From: Fragum whitleyi
Taxonomy: Eukaryota; Mollusca; Bivalvia; Cardiida; Cardiidae
Assembly (NCBI GenBank): GCA_948146395.1
Contig: OX411543.1
Location: 73,929,558 to 73,993,557 of the forward strand
Reading direction: 5' to 3'
DNA length: 64,000 bases
Made by a program: the position numbers and the translations under genes. Within the stretch, counting starts at the first letter, position 1. Every line of letters begins with the position of its first letter. Under the pieces are notes generated by a model. It was not told the DNA's origin. It saw nothing but the letters and a program-made list of their open reading frames with translations, and did not search any database. Below are positions 11,760 to 22,267 of the stretch, piece by piece.

Positions 11760-13009
11760 CAGAGGTCTCGCGTTACCTCGAGAGGGCGAAATCTCGAAAT
11801 CAAGAAGCTCGAGCTCGCCTTCCGGTCCCGACGTATCTTTCTTTATTTTCTTGTTGGTTATTACTGCACTAAGTCGAACGCGCGATTGCTCGATCTCTCG
11901 AGCAGCAATCTCAGTCCAATGGTCAAATTTTACTGCATTTCCTCGAGCAAAGGGGTTCGCACCTTTCTGACATCTATTGGTTTGCATCAAAGTTTAACTT
12001 ACAGATGCATATTTGTTATTTCGTTCTATCTAAAGAATACGTTTAGGCCTTTTTCACAGGGTCTCGTCGAGTCAGACAACTTGTTTTCACACCTTTTTGT
12101 GTGCCACGCTTATTCAATTTAAGGGTGTAAATGACGGGAATTTAATGCTCAGAAAATAATTAAGAGACTTTGAAACAATCATAAAACAAAAAAAAACAAC
12201 ATTTTTTGTCAAATTAATGCTCATTATCATTTTGGAAATCTTTCTAAAACCATCCTCGTGAGTAATTCAGCAAATTATTCATCTTTTTAACGAAATATAT
12301 GGACGAATGCCTACCGAAAGATCAAAACTACAATTTTTTCAGCTTTAGTTTCAATGTTTCTGTCGACAGTGTTCGGCTCAAAAACGTGGTAAAACGAAAA
12401 ATGCGTCTATTATAAATTGTCTTTAATCCCGCATCACCTTAAATTTTATAATCTGCCGAACAAAATTTTTTTATACATTCCAGAACAAAATATATTGTGT
12501 TTCTAAACTTCTTTCTTTTTTATAGATGTCATTTAAGGAAACGCCCTTACAACTACAAGTATTTGAGGTACCGCGGAAGTTAGCTCTAAGGAAAAACATT
12601 AAGAAATGATATGCTTGTTATAGTGCCTCTCATTAAAATTTCCAAATCTAACATTTGGCATTTCAATTAGGCTACCTGTGTACAGAGAACAGTCACCACT
12701 TACATTGACGCATACGCCTTCAACAACTTTTTTGGATTTTTCTCTGTCAACCCTTACGATTTGATCGAATTAAATCGCCCGATTTAACAGATAGTTTGAA
12801 ATCAGAGTTATATATTTCGTAAAACTATTCCTTGACGTATTTTGCAAAGGTACTGCATATTTTGAAGGAAAACTATGCGAAGGTAGGTTTCAAAAAAAGT
12901 GGAACATTTTCATAGAGGATAATTTTGCTACTGGCATTAACTCGAATCATGCGATTACTCGAGCAAATTGGTCGGCCCCGTGTGTGTTCGAGCTATCGAG
13001 AGACCACTG
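11760..13009. mobile_element. 1.25-kb pogo/Tigger-like DNA transposon remnant
   Basis: The left end TA then CAGAGGTCTCGCGTTACCTC is matched by a right end whose reverse complement is CAGTGGTCTCTCGATAGCTC, flanked by TA. CAGTGG ends and a TA duplication fit the pogo/Tigger group of Tc1/mariner transposons (family knowledge). Further CTCGAGC words recur at both ends. No transposase frame is recognisable; the frames at 11685-11990 (-) and 11752-11970 (+) come from the terminal CTCGAG-rich part. Either a non-autonomous derivative or a decayed copy. Confidence 0.7.
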
Positions 13010-13924
13010 TATTTAAAAAAAAATCAGTAACACATCCGCCTGTGCAGATACTACCTTGCTAAATTAGCTCGACTGCACATCAAAAAAATCTTTGGCTTCT
13101 AAATTAGAACACTTTTTAGCACCATGAACAAAGGCAAACTGTAAAATTTTGGTAAAAAAATCAATTATATTCATCAGGGCACGGAGGGACTACAAAATCA
13201 TCATCATAAACTTTGGCTCGTCTTAGAAGTGCCGTCTGCTTTTTCCATGGAATTAACACGGGCCCTTGATATAGCCTACACATAGTCCGCCTGAAATCAA
13301 TTAGAATTTTTGTCGTCCGAAACAATTAATAGACAAAGTCCGACACACTATTATGCATGGAGTCTCTTATTCAAGTTGTCGAGCCAGGCTTCAGTTATGA
13401 GGTTGTTAGTCCACAGGGTACGGAGAAAATGATTGATTTGACTTTCTGTCAACTTTATATACATTTTACAACTTGCTCGGATTGCCTCCCTTGTTGTAAA
13501 TCGAGCCATTTACTACAAAGAAAACAAAAGCCATGTTCAACCAGCAAATGCCTAAAAATTGAACACGATAAGCAGATTGCTTTCCAGACACGAGTAGGTA
13601 ATAAGTTAATCCTTCTAGCCAGTTACCGTAATTTGAATTCAGCAGGATATAGGTTAAATTGTGCATATTTTTCAATTCATTCATTCGAACTTTTAAAATT
13701 TGCTTCGGACCACAGGCATTTGGATTCAGGAAATTTTTTTTAAAAAAAAATACATATATCACTATAATAAATATACACAAGGTAGTGGGGTGCCATTTTC
13801 TAAGGGAACGCATGCTTTAACCCTTTCCTGTTTTACAAAATTTTGGACCTGTCCAAATTCAAAGGTTTTGCAGACAAAAATTAAAAGTGGATTTAATTTG
13901 AAAAATAACCATTCTGTAGGGTAG

Positions 13925-13988
13925 AAAATGGTGTGGAAAAAGAAGAAATTGCTTGTCAGAAGCAATTTCTTCTTTTTTCACAATGTTT
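13925..13988. repeat. Hairpin repeat family C, copy 1
   Basis: GAAAAAGAAGAAATTGCTTG is followed after a few bases by AAGCAATTTCTTCTTTTTTC, a long perfect-stem hairpin. The same hairpin occurs at about 32164, 34208, 37783, 47561 and, degenerate, 50571. Confidence 0.8.
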
Positions 13989-14774
13989 TCTCAATCATAA
14001 AATCACAGGCACGTAAAAAGCAGGGATTAAACAGCAAAGGGTTAAAGGCAATTTTCACACCCTGTGACAGAAGCCAAAGATGTTTGTAAAAACATCTGCT
14101 CTCTTAAACATGGGAGCTGCACTACCTTATGTATTATTTATTATAGACTAGTGATATTGGTAAGTTGTTGTTAAATCCCACACCCAAGTGCCTGCGCATC
14201 TGACAAAATTAATTTTATTAAGTTCAAAGAATTTATAAGGAAGATTATGATTACCCTTTTCTTTTCAGACAACCAACCTTTCGAAGTAGTTGGTTCAAAA
14301 GCTATAGTTAGCTTATGTTTGTTTATTATGGTGCTTGCCGACTTAAAATAAAAATTATCTTATCTAATCATATCTAATGATAGACAATTATTGTTCTCAG
14401 AGATTGGAATTGGAACATTTGAATACCTTCCAAAGAGGCCAAATGAAAGCCAAACATTGTGGACCTTGATCAAAATTACAACTGTGGGGGGATTTGATTT
14501 GGGTCTACAATATTTTTTGCAGCAGATCCAGGATATCTTGAAAAGGGGCTAGAACATACAAGTAATAAGGGATGGGGGTCATTTTCTCAGTATTACACAA
14601 TTTTGGCTTTATTTCTGCATAAAAGATTATTAACAAGGTTACAAAGTGGGTTTGTTTGAACCTTCTCTTGATCTAATGCTGGTTTGTTTTGACATGTCTG
14701 TCTGAATACTAAGGGTTAATTGTATCATTTACTAAAGATTAAGGGGTATTTTTGTTTGAAATTTGAAAAAAATC

Positions 14775-14909
14775 CCCAGTTTCTGCTCAAAATTATTTTG
14801 AGGGTACTCATTGGAATCATCTCATTGAAGCAATTCAAATAATTTGAATTGCTTTGATGACACGATTCCATTGAGTACGTGCTAGATAAATTTGAGCAGA
14901 AACTAGTGG
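14775..14909. repeat. Hairpin repeat family D with extended arms
   Basis: Outer arms CCAGTTTCTGCTCAAA and TTTGAGCAGAAACTAGTGG enclose GTACTCATTGGAATCAT and its mirror CGATTCCATTGAGTAC with a small AATTCAAATAATTTGAATT palindrome at the centre. Related hairpins occur at 27760, 44419, 47386 and 49610. Confidence 0.75.
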
Positions 14910-15233
14910 AATTTTAATGAGAACCAACAATACGGTTTCATTCGGAAATAAAGATTTTAGACTGGAGTTATCTTATCTTGTCTTATCTGTACTTCTGCTA
15001 CTTACTGTTATTTACTAACTTCAGAAACTGAAAACACAGGAGCAGCAAAGCAACTTATTCAACTTTCAGAGACCGTTCCTACAACAAATAAGAATACATT
15101 TAACAAGTCATCAAGTTACAGCTTCTTTGTTGAAAGAGGTTTTCAAAGATTACAGTGAACTCCTAAGCTAAGATAAAGAAATCGATTTAAACCCTCCACA
15201 GGAAATCAGACAGGTTGATTTGTAAATCAGGTT

Positions 15234-15450
15234 ATGGCAGAGAACAGAGATGATGATGAATTAAGTATTCCACGAGCCTCTCTCAACAAAATGATCAAGG
15301 AGATCATACCTAATGTACGAGTGGCCAACGATGCGCGTGAACTCATCCTGAACTGTTGTACAGAGTTCATTCATCTAGTATCAACTGAAGCCAATGATAT
15401 TTGTAATAAACAGTTGAAGAAGACTATATCACCAGAACACATTTTAGCAG
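15234..15450 (+). CDS. DR1: DR1 coding exon 1
   Basis: Codes for residues 1-72 plus one base; ends TTTTAGCAG before GTAAAGTT. The apparent open frame running on to 15470 is intron read-through. Confidence 0.95.
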
Positions 15451-18400
15451 GTAAAGTTGAACAGCCTTAAATTAACAGAATCCCTGTTAAACACAATGAC
15501 AACATATTCAAATACTAACAGGATTCTTGTAGAGGGGTTTTGAGCTAACAAATTTTGGGGTTCATTTTTCTTTTATGCCCAGTTTACAATGAAATGCTGT
15601 ATGAAAATGAAATAATAATTCTTAAGGTAGTCGACCTGTAATAGTTCCGCAAGGTTTTGGAAGTAACAGTGTTAGCCAAGGTTTCAAAATGATTTTCATT
15701 TGGCAACCTCAGTCAACATTGTGAAAGATCATGATTTCCGAAATGTTATGGAACTATTACAATTCCACTACCTTAAGAGGGGAACCCACTCTAGATCTGC
15801 CATTGAAAAAATGATGAATTACAAGTGATCATTGACACTCATTTTTTTGCAAATTTTGTGCATTTGAAGGTATATCTTTTAGCTACATCTTTAACTTGGC
15901 TGTTTTCGGAGAAAGCTTAATGTATTGCTATATATCCTTGGTTTTGTTATGGTTAGTAGATGTCTAGATGACATAAAAAATTGCCATTTTGTGACATCAC
16001 TGGTATAGTTTTCAAATAATTCAATTGAAATTAGGCATTTATCTTCACTTTCAAAAGAAAAACCTTTAGTATCAAAGCCAAAAGGGATAACTTAATTCTT
16101 CTTTTTGCAAATCATTCAACTTTTTTGACTTTGACTTTTCAGTCCTAATCAGTCTTTATGCTAATAATGCCCAACCATTTGCAGAGGAAAAAACACACAA
16201 ATAAGAAATGTATTAAGTTGCATTTCTTTTTTGAACTCTTTCAGCATTAGACAGTCTTGGATTTGGAGCATACAAAGAAGATGCCACAACAGTCCTGCAA
16301 GAAGCAAAAGCAGTAGCTGCGAAAAAGAGAAGAGGGAGTTCCAAGTTAGAAAATCTCGGAATTCCAGAGGAGGAACTTCTTAGACAACAACAGGAACTAT
16401 TTGCTCAGGTAGAGGATTAGCTCTTATCTTGCAGAATTCATAGCTCAAAGTACCGGTTTGATCCCCAGTGGTGGCACTCATTCTTTCTGACTAATGGTCT
16501 CCCACTAATTGGTCAATTATTGTAGACCTTTGTGAGATAGAAGCTGGAAGCTAGGATTGGGTGTGATGGTAGTACTGGTGTGAGAAATACCAGGAGTCCA
16601 TTGTTAGGTGATCCAGCCACTGCGATATAACTGAAAGATTGTTGAAAGCGGTGTTAAACCCTATTCAAACAAACAAATAAAAATATTTCATTAATAAAAG
16701 CACAAAACCTATGTTGTAGGTACTCTCTGTAATTCTCTCATGAAGACAATGAGTGCCCATAATAAAACATTTGACTTAGGAATAAAGATTTCAGAAAGGC
16801 TTTTCCTCCCTCTTATCTGTATTTCTTAATATTTAAAGTTTTTTTAGACAAATTACCAATTTGTTTTCTAAAATTATTTTTAAGCGCCCTTCTCAAGTTC
16901 TTCTCATATCAATAAAGTAGAAGCAGACAGTATAGGCCTATGGGCAGACTGCACATCTGTGAAGGCCGAGTTCTCAGTTTAATCTATTCTGCCTACCAAA
17001 TTTTTGTGTAGAGCAGGAAAATGCCATGGACAGAAAAAAAAGATAAAAGTGACATCAATCAAAATCAATCAATCAATCAAAATGGTCTATTTAAAGATAC
17101 AAGTCATGTGATGTCACACAGATACAGATAAGAGGGGATAAAGCAAGTCTTAAATCTCTATATATCCCAGAGAAACCCAGTGTTGTGGTTACTCATTTTA
17201 TGGCATGTGTAGGTACTACAGATACACTCAATGCTACTGATAGAGTGGAATTTTTAAAAGGGGTGTAAACCCAATTAAATCCAAAAATATTTCAAAACAT
17301 GTCAATATCGTTTGCACAAACCCTTTGTTTTGGGTACTTCATAGAAAATGCTACTTTTATTGTCCCGTATTGAAAGATTTGTCGATGAAAAACAGACAAT
17401 TATATTATTTTGACAAAAATGCTAGAACTTCAGGACAAAGTCTTTTAAACAGGAGCCAGATAAAAGGAGGTAAAGCCAGTCTAAAATCTCTGTTGTCCCA
17501 TGAAATGCTATGTTCTTGGTGTTTAATTGAATTGTCTCGATGAGACGTTTCAAAAGAGTACCAACAACATAGAATTTAAGAAAGGAATTACTAAACATCT
17601 TAATTTGAAAACCAAAATACCCCCTCTACCTGTAGCTCTGTTAAAGCTTGCCATTTAGATGTGACAACTAGGAACCAACATGATGTCATGAGTTCAATGT
17701 ACCCCCCTTTGAAAATGGTGATTAGGGTTACTGTATTTCCACCAATAATAGTGCCCTCCCTTATAGTACCACCCCTTCATTTTTTAATAAGAAAACCCCC
17801 TTCAAATGCTTAAATTTTGAGAACTTATTTAGACATCTTCTCTAATTTGATGTGAACTTCTTCTAAATTAATATTTATATGATTGTTTAGAGAAAATTTA
17901 CCTCAAATTATAGGGAAAAGACGTAAGTTTCATGAATTATTTAATCAGAAAATACATACTAAATAAAAGCTCACTGATCATGTAATGTATAGCTCTCGGG
18001 AGTGTTAATAAGGAGAAATACGGTAAATGAATGAAAGCAGCCTATGAACTCATGGTCATTTCCCTGGTACAGGGCTCTTGCTAGTGTTTGTCATTAGGAA
18101 GTCATTGACCCCCCATAACCATTTAACTGTGGGGGTCAAAATGGATTTTAAAAGGGTACAAAAGACAAAGAGCTAATCATATGTAAGAATTTTATAAGAT
18201 TTTGAGTCATTTGACCTTTTCTTTTCAAAGATATTTTCTTTTAAAGAAATGGAGCAAGCAACTGATCTGTGAATTTAAAGATGGTAAAGTTTTGACCCTT
18301 AGAAATTTCTCTCAAGGGGGTCATAATGGAAGAAATTTTGAAGGGTCAAAATAGATGTTTGGGGTCAAAACTCTGTTTTAAGGGTCAACACGATCCAGGT

Positions 18401-18702
18401 AGTAGACCTGTAATAGTTTTGCAACATTTGGGATTGCATGATCTTTCACAATGTTAACCTCGGTTAACATTGTTAAAGGACATGACTCCTGAAACGTTGC
18501 GGAACTATTACGGGTCCACTACCTAAAAAGCGGCATTTAACCCCATTTAAACCATGTTTTCTGTTTTCAGGCGAGACAAGAACAGGCCCAGATAGAGCAG
18601 CAACAGTGGCAGCAGATGCAGCTAGCTTTACAACAACAACAACAGACAGACTCTACAGCCAGAAATGGCGACAATGATGATGATGATGACGACTACTCAT
18701 GA
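15234..18702 (+). CDS. DR1: DR1, TBP-binding repressor subunit NC2-beta (three coding exons)
   Basis: Exons 15234-15450, 16245-16408 and 18571-18702 join in phase to give 170 residues (human DR1 has 176). DR1 pairs with DRAP1 (NC2-alpha) through histone folds, clamps TBP on promoter DNA and blocks TFIIA/TFIIB entry (established). The histone fold occupies roughly residues 10-80: SIPRASLNKMIKE, PNVRVANDARELIL, CCTEFIHL and KKTISPEH are close to the vertebrate protein. A basic stretch AAKKRRGSS is followed by the signature LENLGIPEEELLRQQQELFA, then a glutamine-rich tail and a final run of acidic residues (NGDNDDDDDDYS). All splice sites are GT/AG and the phases agree (1, 0). ATG at 15234 is the first methionine of the conserved N-terminus. 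Introns carry a family A MITE each and a SINE. AATAAA at 20606-20611 is a possible distant polyadenylation signal. Confidence 0.96.
15622..15776. mobile_element. MITE family A, copy in DR1 intron 1
   Basis: TTAAGGTAGTCGACCTGTAA at the left is mirrored by AATTCCACTACCTTAA at the right, with the usual central CCAAGGTTTC/GGCAACCTCAG palindrome. Confidence 0.85.
16245..16408 (+). CDS. DR1: DR1 coding exon 2
   Basis: Preceded by a pyrimidine tract ending TTTCAG, followed by GTAGAG. Completes the codon begun in exon 1 to give ALDSLGFGAY, matching the second half of the histone fold, and ends in ELLRQQQELFAQ. Confidence 0.95.
16440..16680 (+). mobile_element. tRNA-type SINE, plus-strand copy in DR1 intron 2
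   Basis: A B-box-like GGTTTGATCCCC is followed by GGCACTCATTCTTTCTGAC, GGTGTGAGAAATACCAG and GCGATATAACTGAAAG, and ends GTGTTAAACCC then CAAACAAACAAATAAA. The same body is on the minus strand at 19388, 20268, 27583 and 44050. It starts only about 30 bp after the DR1 exon 2 donor; the 5' tRNA part is degraded. Confidence 0.75.
16681..18396 (+). other. DR1 intron 2, repeats only
   Basis: Holds a family D-like hairpin near 16714-16770, a second diverged one at about 17315-17575, and an element at 17729-18026 with inverted ends TTACTGTATTTCCACC and GGAGAAATACGGTAA. Near 18290-18390 is a GGGTCAAAA-rich imperfect palindrome also seen at 59740-59840. No exon signal. Confidence 0.6.
17729..18026. 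mobile_element. Element with TTACCGTATTTCTCC ends
   Basis: Left end TTACTGTATTTCCACCAATA and right end TATTAAGGAGAAATACGGTAA region are inverted copies, about 298 bp apart. A DNA-transposon-derived MITE is likely; the superfamily is undetermined. Confidence 0.6.
18397..18524. mobile_element. MITE family A, copy in DR1 intron 2
   Basis: AGGTAGTAGACCTGTAATAG on the left, mirrored by CTATTACGGGTCCACTACCT on the right. It ends 46 bp before DR1 exon 3. No TTAA at its ends, unlike copies at 15622 and 18. Confidence 0.85.
18571..18702 (+). CDS. DR1: DR1 coding exon 3 (terminal)
   Basis: Preceded by TTTTCTGTTTTCAG. Codes for the Q-rich tail (ARQEQAQIEQQQWQQ) and the Asp run, ending with TGA at 18700-18702. 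Confidence 0.95.
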   Translation, partial: ARQEQAQIEQQQWQQMQLALQQQQQTDSTARNGDNDDDDDDYS

Positions 18703-19387
18703 TACAAACTTGCCCAAATTTTCTTTGATACATTTTTGGTTGTTGTTATAGTGTTTGGTTAGATAAGAAACCATATAGGATCTGCCATTCAAGCTTGTTT
18801 GAGACAAGCTGATCTTTGCTGGATTAGATTTTTTTTAAGCGAGCCTTGGCTGCTAAATAACCTTTTCTTTTCAAGACGAGGTTATGATCAGCATGTCTAA
18901 CATTAAATTGAGCAACAGTTTCTGATTTTCACCAAAAAGCATTTTTGTGCTTTGAAGAGCACTTTTTACTTGCGTCACCAAAAGTTGCTGCTTAAATGAT
19001 TGCATAAATGATGTCATTTAAAGAGTTATACTGTCATTTTCTACCACAACCTCGTAACTACAGGTTCAAACAAGCTGTAGTTACGAGATTTCAGCAGAAC
19101 ACCAGTCAACACCGATGATACAATATATGTTTTTTGGGGGGGGAGACAACGATATCTGTGATGGCTGTTCATTAAAGAAGATAATTGTGACTACTGTATG
19201 TAAGAAAATCCATTTTATCATTGTCAAATGACTGTGCACACCTTTTGATGGAAGAATTTATCCTCCAATCAAATTATTTATTGAAGTGGGGTTTTGATCT
19301 TGGTGATTTACTAACAGTTATTCTTTTTATGATAGGTGACTTACAGTCAAGTTTATTCAAGTTGTAATTACTGGGTTAATTTTGTGT

Positions 19388-19665
19388 AAATGGGGTTTAA
19401 CGCTGCTTTCAACAATCTTGCAGACATATTGCAGCGGTTGGAGCACCTAACAATGGACACCTGGTATTTCTCACACCAGTATAACCATTACATACTCTCC
19501 CAGTCACCAGCTGCTATTCCACATAGGTCTACGATTATCACCCCATTGGTGGAAGACAAATAGTTGGAAAGAATGAATGTGACCATTGGGGATCAAGACA
19601 GGATCACTAGATTGACAGTCCAACGCACTATCAACTGCCCTTTGATGGTGGCTTGTTTTACTGGG
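19388..19665 (-). mobile_element. tRNA-type SINE, minus-strand copy
   Basis: Read on the plus strand it starts GGTTTAACGCTGCTTTCAAC and includes CACCTGGTATTTCTCACACC and GGAAAGAATGA, ending in a degraded tRNA-like part with GGGGATCAAGAC. Same family as 16440-16680. Confidence 0.75.
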
Positions 19666-19969
19666 TTAAAGTCACCCTCAAAGGTTTGCCTTTTAAAACA
19701 GCTTTTTTACTGTTTCATCGGAATGAGTTATATCGAAAATTCTCACATTCTGCCTTGTTTGAGTCAAAGAGTTTAGCATGCCATCCTCAATTTTCTTAAG
19801 CCTGCTTAAATATCCTTATGAATTTCCAACTGATAATTTTGGTACATTCATATTTGAACCTTTAAGCTTAAAATATAGCATGAAGTACATAGTAGATAAA
19901 CTACTGCGATCTTGCTCCGGACCAGCCCTGTAATCAGGATGCAAAATCTTTGGCAAAATGTTTAATAAA

Positions 19970-20232
19970 TGTGACCCGTCACGCAAAAGGGGACCATCTG
20001 GGAACTCTGTAAAATAAATATTTGAAAAAGAGATTGAGTCCAGCACAGATCAACCAGAGATAGGATTTCAAAAGTTCTTTCACGAAAAGCTAGATTGATC
20101 ATTCTAGATTTAGAAAATAAGCAAAGTGAGAAAAGTTTCGAACCTAGTCAGTCTGCGCAAACCGCGCAGTCTGACTAGGGTCGACACTATACCCTCTACC
20201 CAGATGGTCCTTTTTTGTGTGATGGGTCACAA
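19970..20232. mobile_element. MITE family F, full copy
   Basis: Left end TGTGACCCGTCACGCAAAAG with GGGACCATCTG is mirrored on the right by CAGATGGTCC and GTGTGATGGGTCACA. An internal palindrome CTAGTCAGTCTGCGC/GCGCAGTCTGACTAG lies near 20133-20180. Partial relatives lie at 4801, 32503 and 38876. Confidence 0.85.
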
Positions 20233-20267
20233 ATGGTATGTCTGAAGGTCCTTTTTGTTGATTGATT

Positions 20268-20520
20268 GATAGATTGGTTTTATGCCGTTTTCAACATTAT
20301 TGCTGTTACATCCTGGTGACTGGTATGGCCTTCTGTTTCTCACACCAATACAACCACAACATTCAAACAGAGCCACCCTCTGCCCATCCCTCTAAGGAGT
20401 ACCTCTTATCATTCACCTTTTGGCAAGAGAAAAATGATGCGACTAAAGTTGGCTGAGCAAGGGAATTAAACTCAATGATCCAAGAGTAGATGGCCAAATG
20501 CAATCTTGATTGAGCTAGCC
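20268..20520 (-). mobile_element. tRNA-type SINE, diverged minus-strand copy
   Basis: GGTTTTATGCCGTTTTCAAC, then CTGGTGACTGGTATGGCC and TTTCTCACACCAATAC, follow the order of the SINE body at 19388-19665. The tRNA part at the right is degraded. Confidence 0.6.
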
Positions 20521-21064
20521 ATGCTCATCCCTGATCTCTTTTGTACAGCCATTCTAGTTTAGTAGTGTAACATGTATTTGAAATTTATAAACCCTTGTAA
20601 TGCTGAATAAAATAACAATTAAGTCCATGGACTGTAAGCAATAAATCAACAAATTGTTTGTTAGGATTTCATTACAAATTTAATATTATTTACAATTCTG
20701 ATTTTTAACGAAATTCTTACAGGTGTTCAAGACTAAGATCTACTGCACATAATGTGCAGACTTATCTTTGCACCTCCTGTCAAAATAGGAATATTCAGCA
20801 TTACAAGGAAGAATACCACAATGAAATAAAAATAAATGATATAATTCGTATAGATATTTCTTTCACCTTTCTCTTTTTATTGCAAGGAATTCTGATATTG
20901 TAGAACTACCATTGAGTTGTAAGATTTTCATAAACTTTCAAAATGGTTCCCTGCTTTGCATGTAGGTGCAAAAGTTGAGTAAAAAACTTAAACTGTAAAA
21001 TTAATTTATTTCTACAACTTCAAATACAAGATAGAATGTGTTTTGACAGGAAGGGACATCTCAT

Positions 21065-21430
21065 TGGTGCTGCTGTCATAGCTTAATAGTTAGTGTGTAA
21101 GCCTCCTAAACAGAAGGTCCTGGGTATGATACCTGATGTCCCAGCTCCTGTGATATACCTAAACAAGAGGTCCATGATGGTCTGATATCTTTCGCCTTTG
21201 TCTCTGACTCAATGACTTTCAAGGGCCATTTATTAAATAAATTTTAAATAGGATTCATCCTTGTGACTGGACATTTTTTGACCAAGTTTCATAAAGATTG
21301 AACCATATTTGTGGCCTCTAGAGTGAAAACACTTAAATTGTTGACATCTGACGACACACAATGGTTTACATACATTCAATGATCACAAAAGCTCAGACAA
21401 TGAGCATGTTGTACTCAGGTGAGCTAAAAA
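21065..21430. mobile_element. tRNA-like SINE head joined to an AGCTCACC-type element fragment
   Basis: At 21078-21150 an A-box-like ATAGCTTAATAGTTAG and a B-box-like GGTATGATACC resemble a tRNA. From about 21150 the sequence matches the repeat at 38200-38765 (GACCAAGTTTCATAAAGATTG, GTGGCCTCTAGAGTG) and ends with GTACTCAGGTGAGCTAAAA. Probably two different mobile fragments side by side. Confidence 0.6.
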
Positions 21431-22000
21431 ATTTAGGTGTTAAGACCCATTCAAGCAAACATCTCACATGTTTGTGTCATTTAGTGTCAAATCGATGTCA
21501 TTAGTCAAGGCTAAGGTTATTGACGTTGGTCTAACTTGAGGAAATCATCTACAAACACACCATGTCATTTTGAAGACAGTTTTGATTAAAATAAGCAAGG
21601 AAATTAAATGACATTTTAGTTTTTTTTACTGGACAGAAAATTCCCTTTTTTCCTGAAGAGTCATTAATAGAAAAATCTACTAAGATTGTAGAATTTTTTT
21701 TTTCATTTAAATATAATCACATGGAAAACTCTAATAGACCAACAAACATTTTCTTGTTTTCACAAAGATGCTTCAGTGAGCTATATTTTTCTCAAGGGAA
21801 TAAAAAATATATATTTTTAATATATGTGTAAAATGTTTGATTGTATAGTGATTGGATGGATGGTGACAAAGTTTCCATCTGTTCATAGTTCACTCACATT
21901 CTGACCTGGATCCATACTTTTCAAATTTTGTAGAAGGTTACACCTAAAGGGCCTTTGTGACTGAAATATTCCTTTCACACAATTACTTGTCTATAACTAC

Positions 22001-22267
22001 TCATCCTTTCTTTTCCTTTGCAACTCTTCCCATCAAATAAAATTCCTTATTTGGTTTAAGGTTCATTGTATAAGCCATGCGATTTGACATAGCAAACAGT
22101 GATACAACAGCTCCTATATCCCAGAAATCATCCATTGTGAGTCCTTGACGTTTTAGCTCATCTATCTTGGATTCTGGTACTTGTTTACAGTGACATAGGT
22201 CTATGGCGACATCTAGAATTGCCCTCTGGCGGTCATCTATATCAGCTGACTTCCAGTTGGCTGCCAA
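22001..22267 (-). CDS. AhpD-like gene, exon 4 (terminal)
   Basis: Acceptor TATATTACAG on the minus strand precedes LAANWKSADIDDRQ. The frame ends RVAKEKKG and a stop at 22001-22003. The true first residue is Leu encoded by TTG, not a start. Confidence 0.9.
   Translation of the reverse strand: MAANWKSADIDDRQRAILDVAIDLCHCKQVPESKIDELKRQGLTMDDFWDIGAVVSLFAMSNRMAYTMNLKPNKEFYLMGRVAKEKKG

Larger units (their letters stand above)
13010..15233. other. Region upstream of DR1: repeats, no gene seen
   Basis: Contains two hairpin repeats (13925-13988, 14775-14909). DR1 5' untranslated sequence probably lies in the last few hundred bases before 15234. The frames at 13357-13813 on both strands are unremarkable. 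Confidence 0.5.
18703..22000. other. Convergent interval between DR1 and the AhpD-like gene
   Basis: Probably carries both 3' untranslated regions. It contains a CTCGTAACTACAG hairpin (about 19050-19100), two SINE copies, a family F MITE and an incomplete AGCTCACC-type element at about 21065-21430. No further gene is seen. Confidence 0.6.

Noticed and set aside
11685..11990. Minus-strand 101-residue frame as a transposase fragment
   Set aside because: It falls in the CTCGAG-rich terminal part of the 1.25-kb element and shows no HTH or DDE motif.
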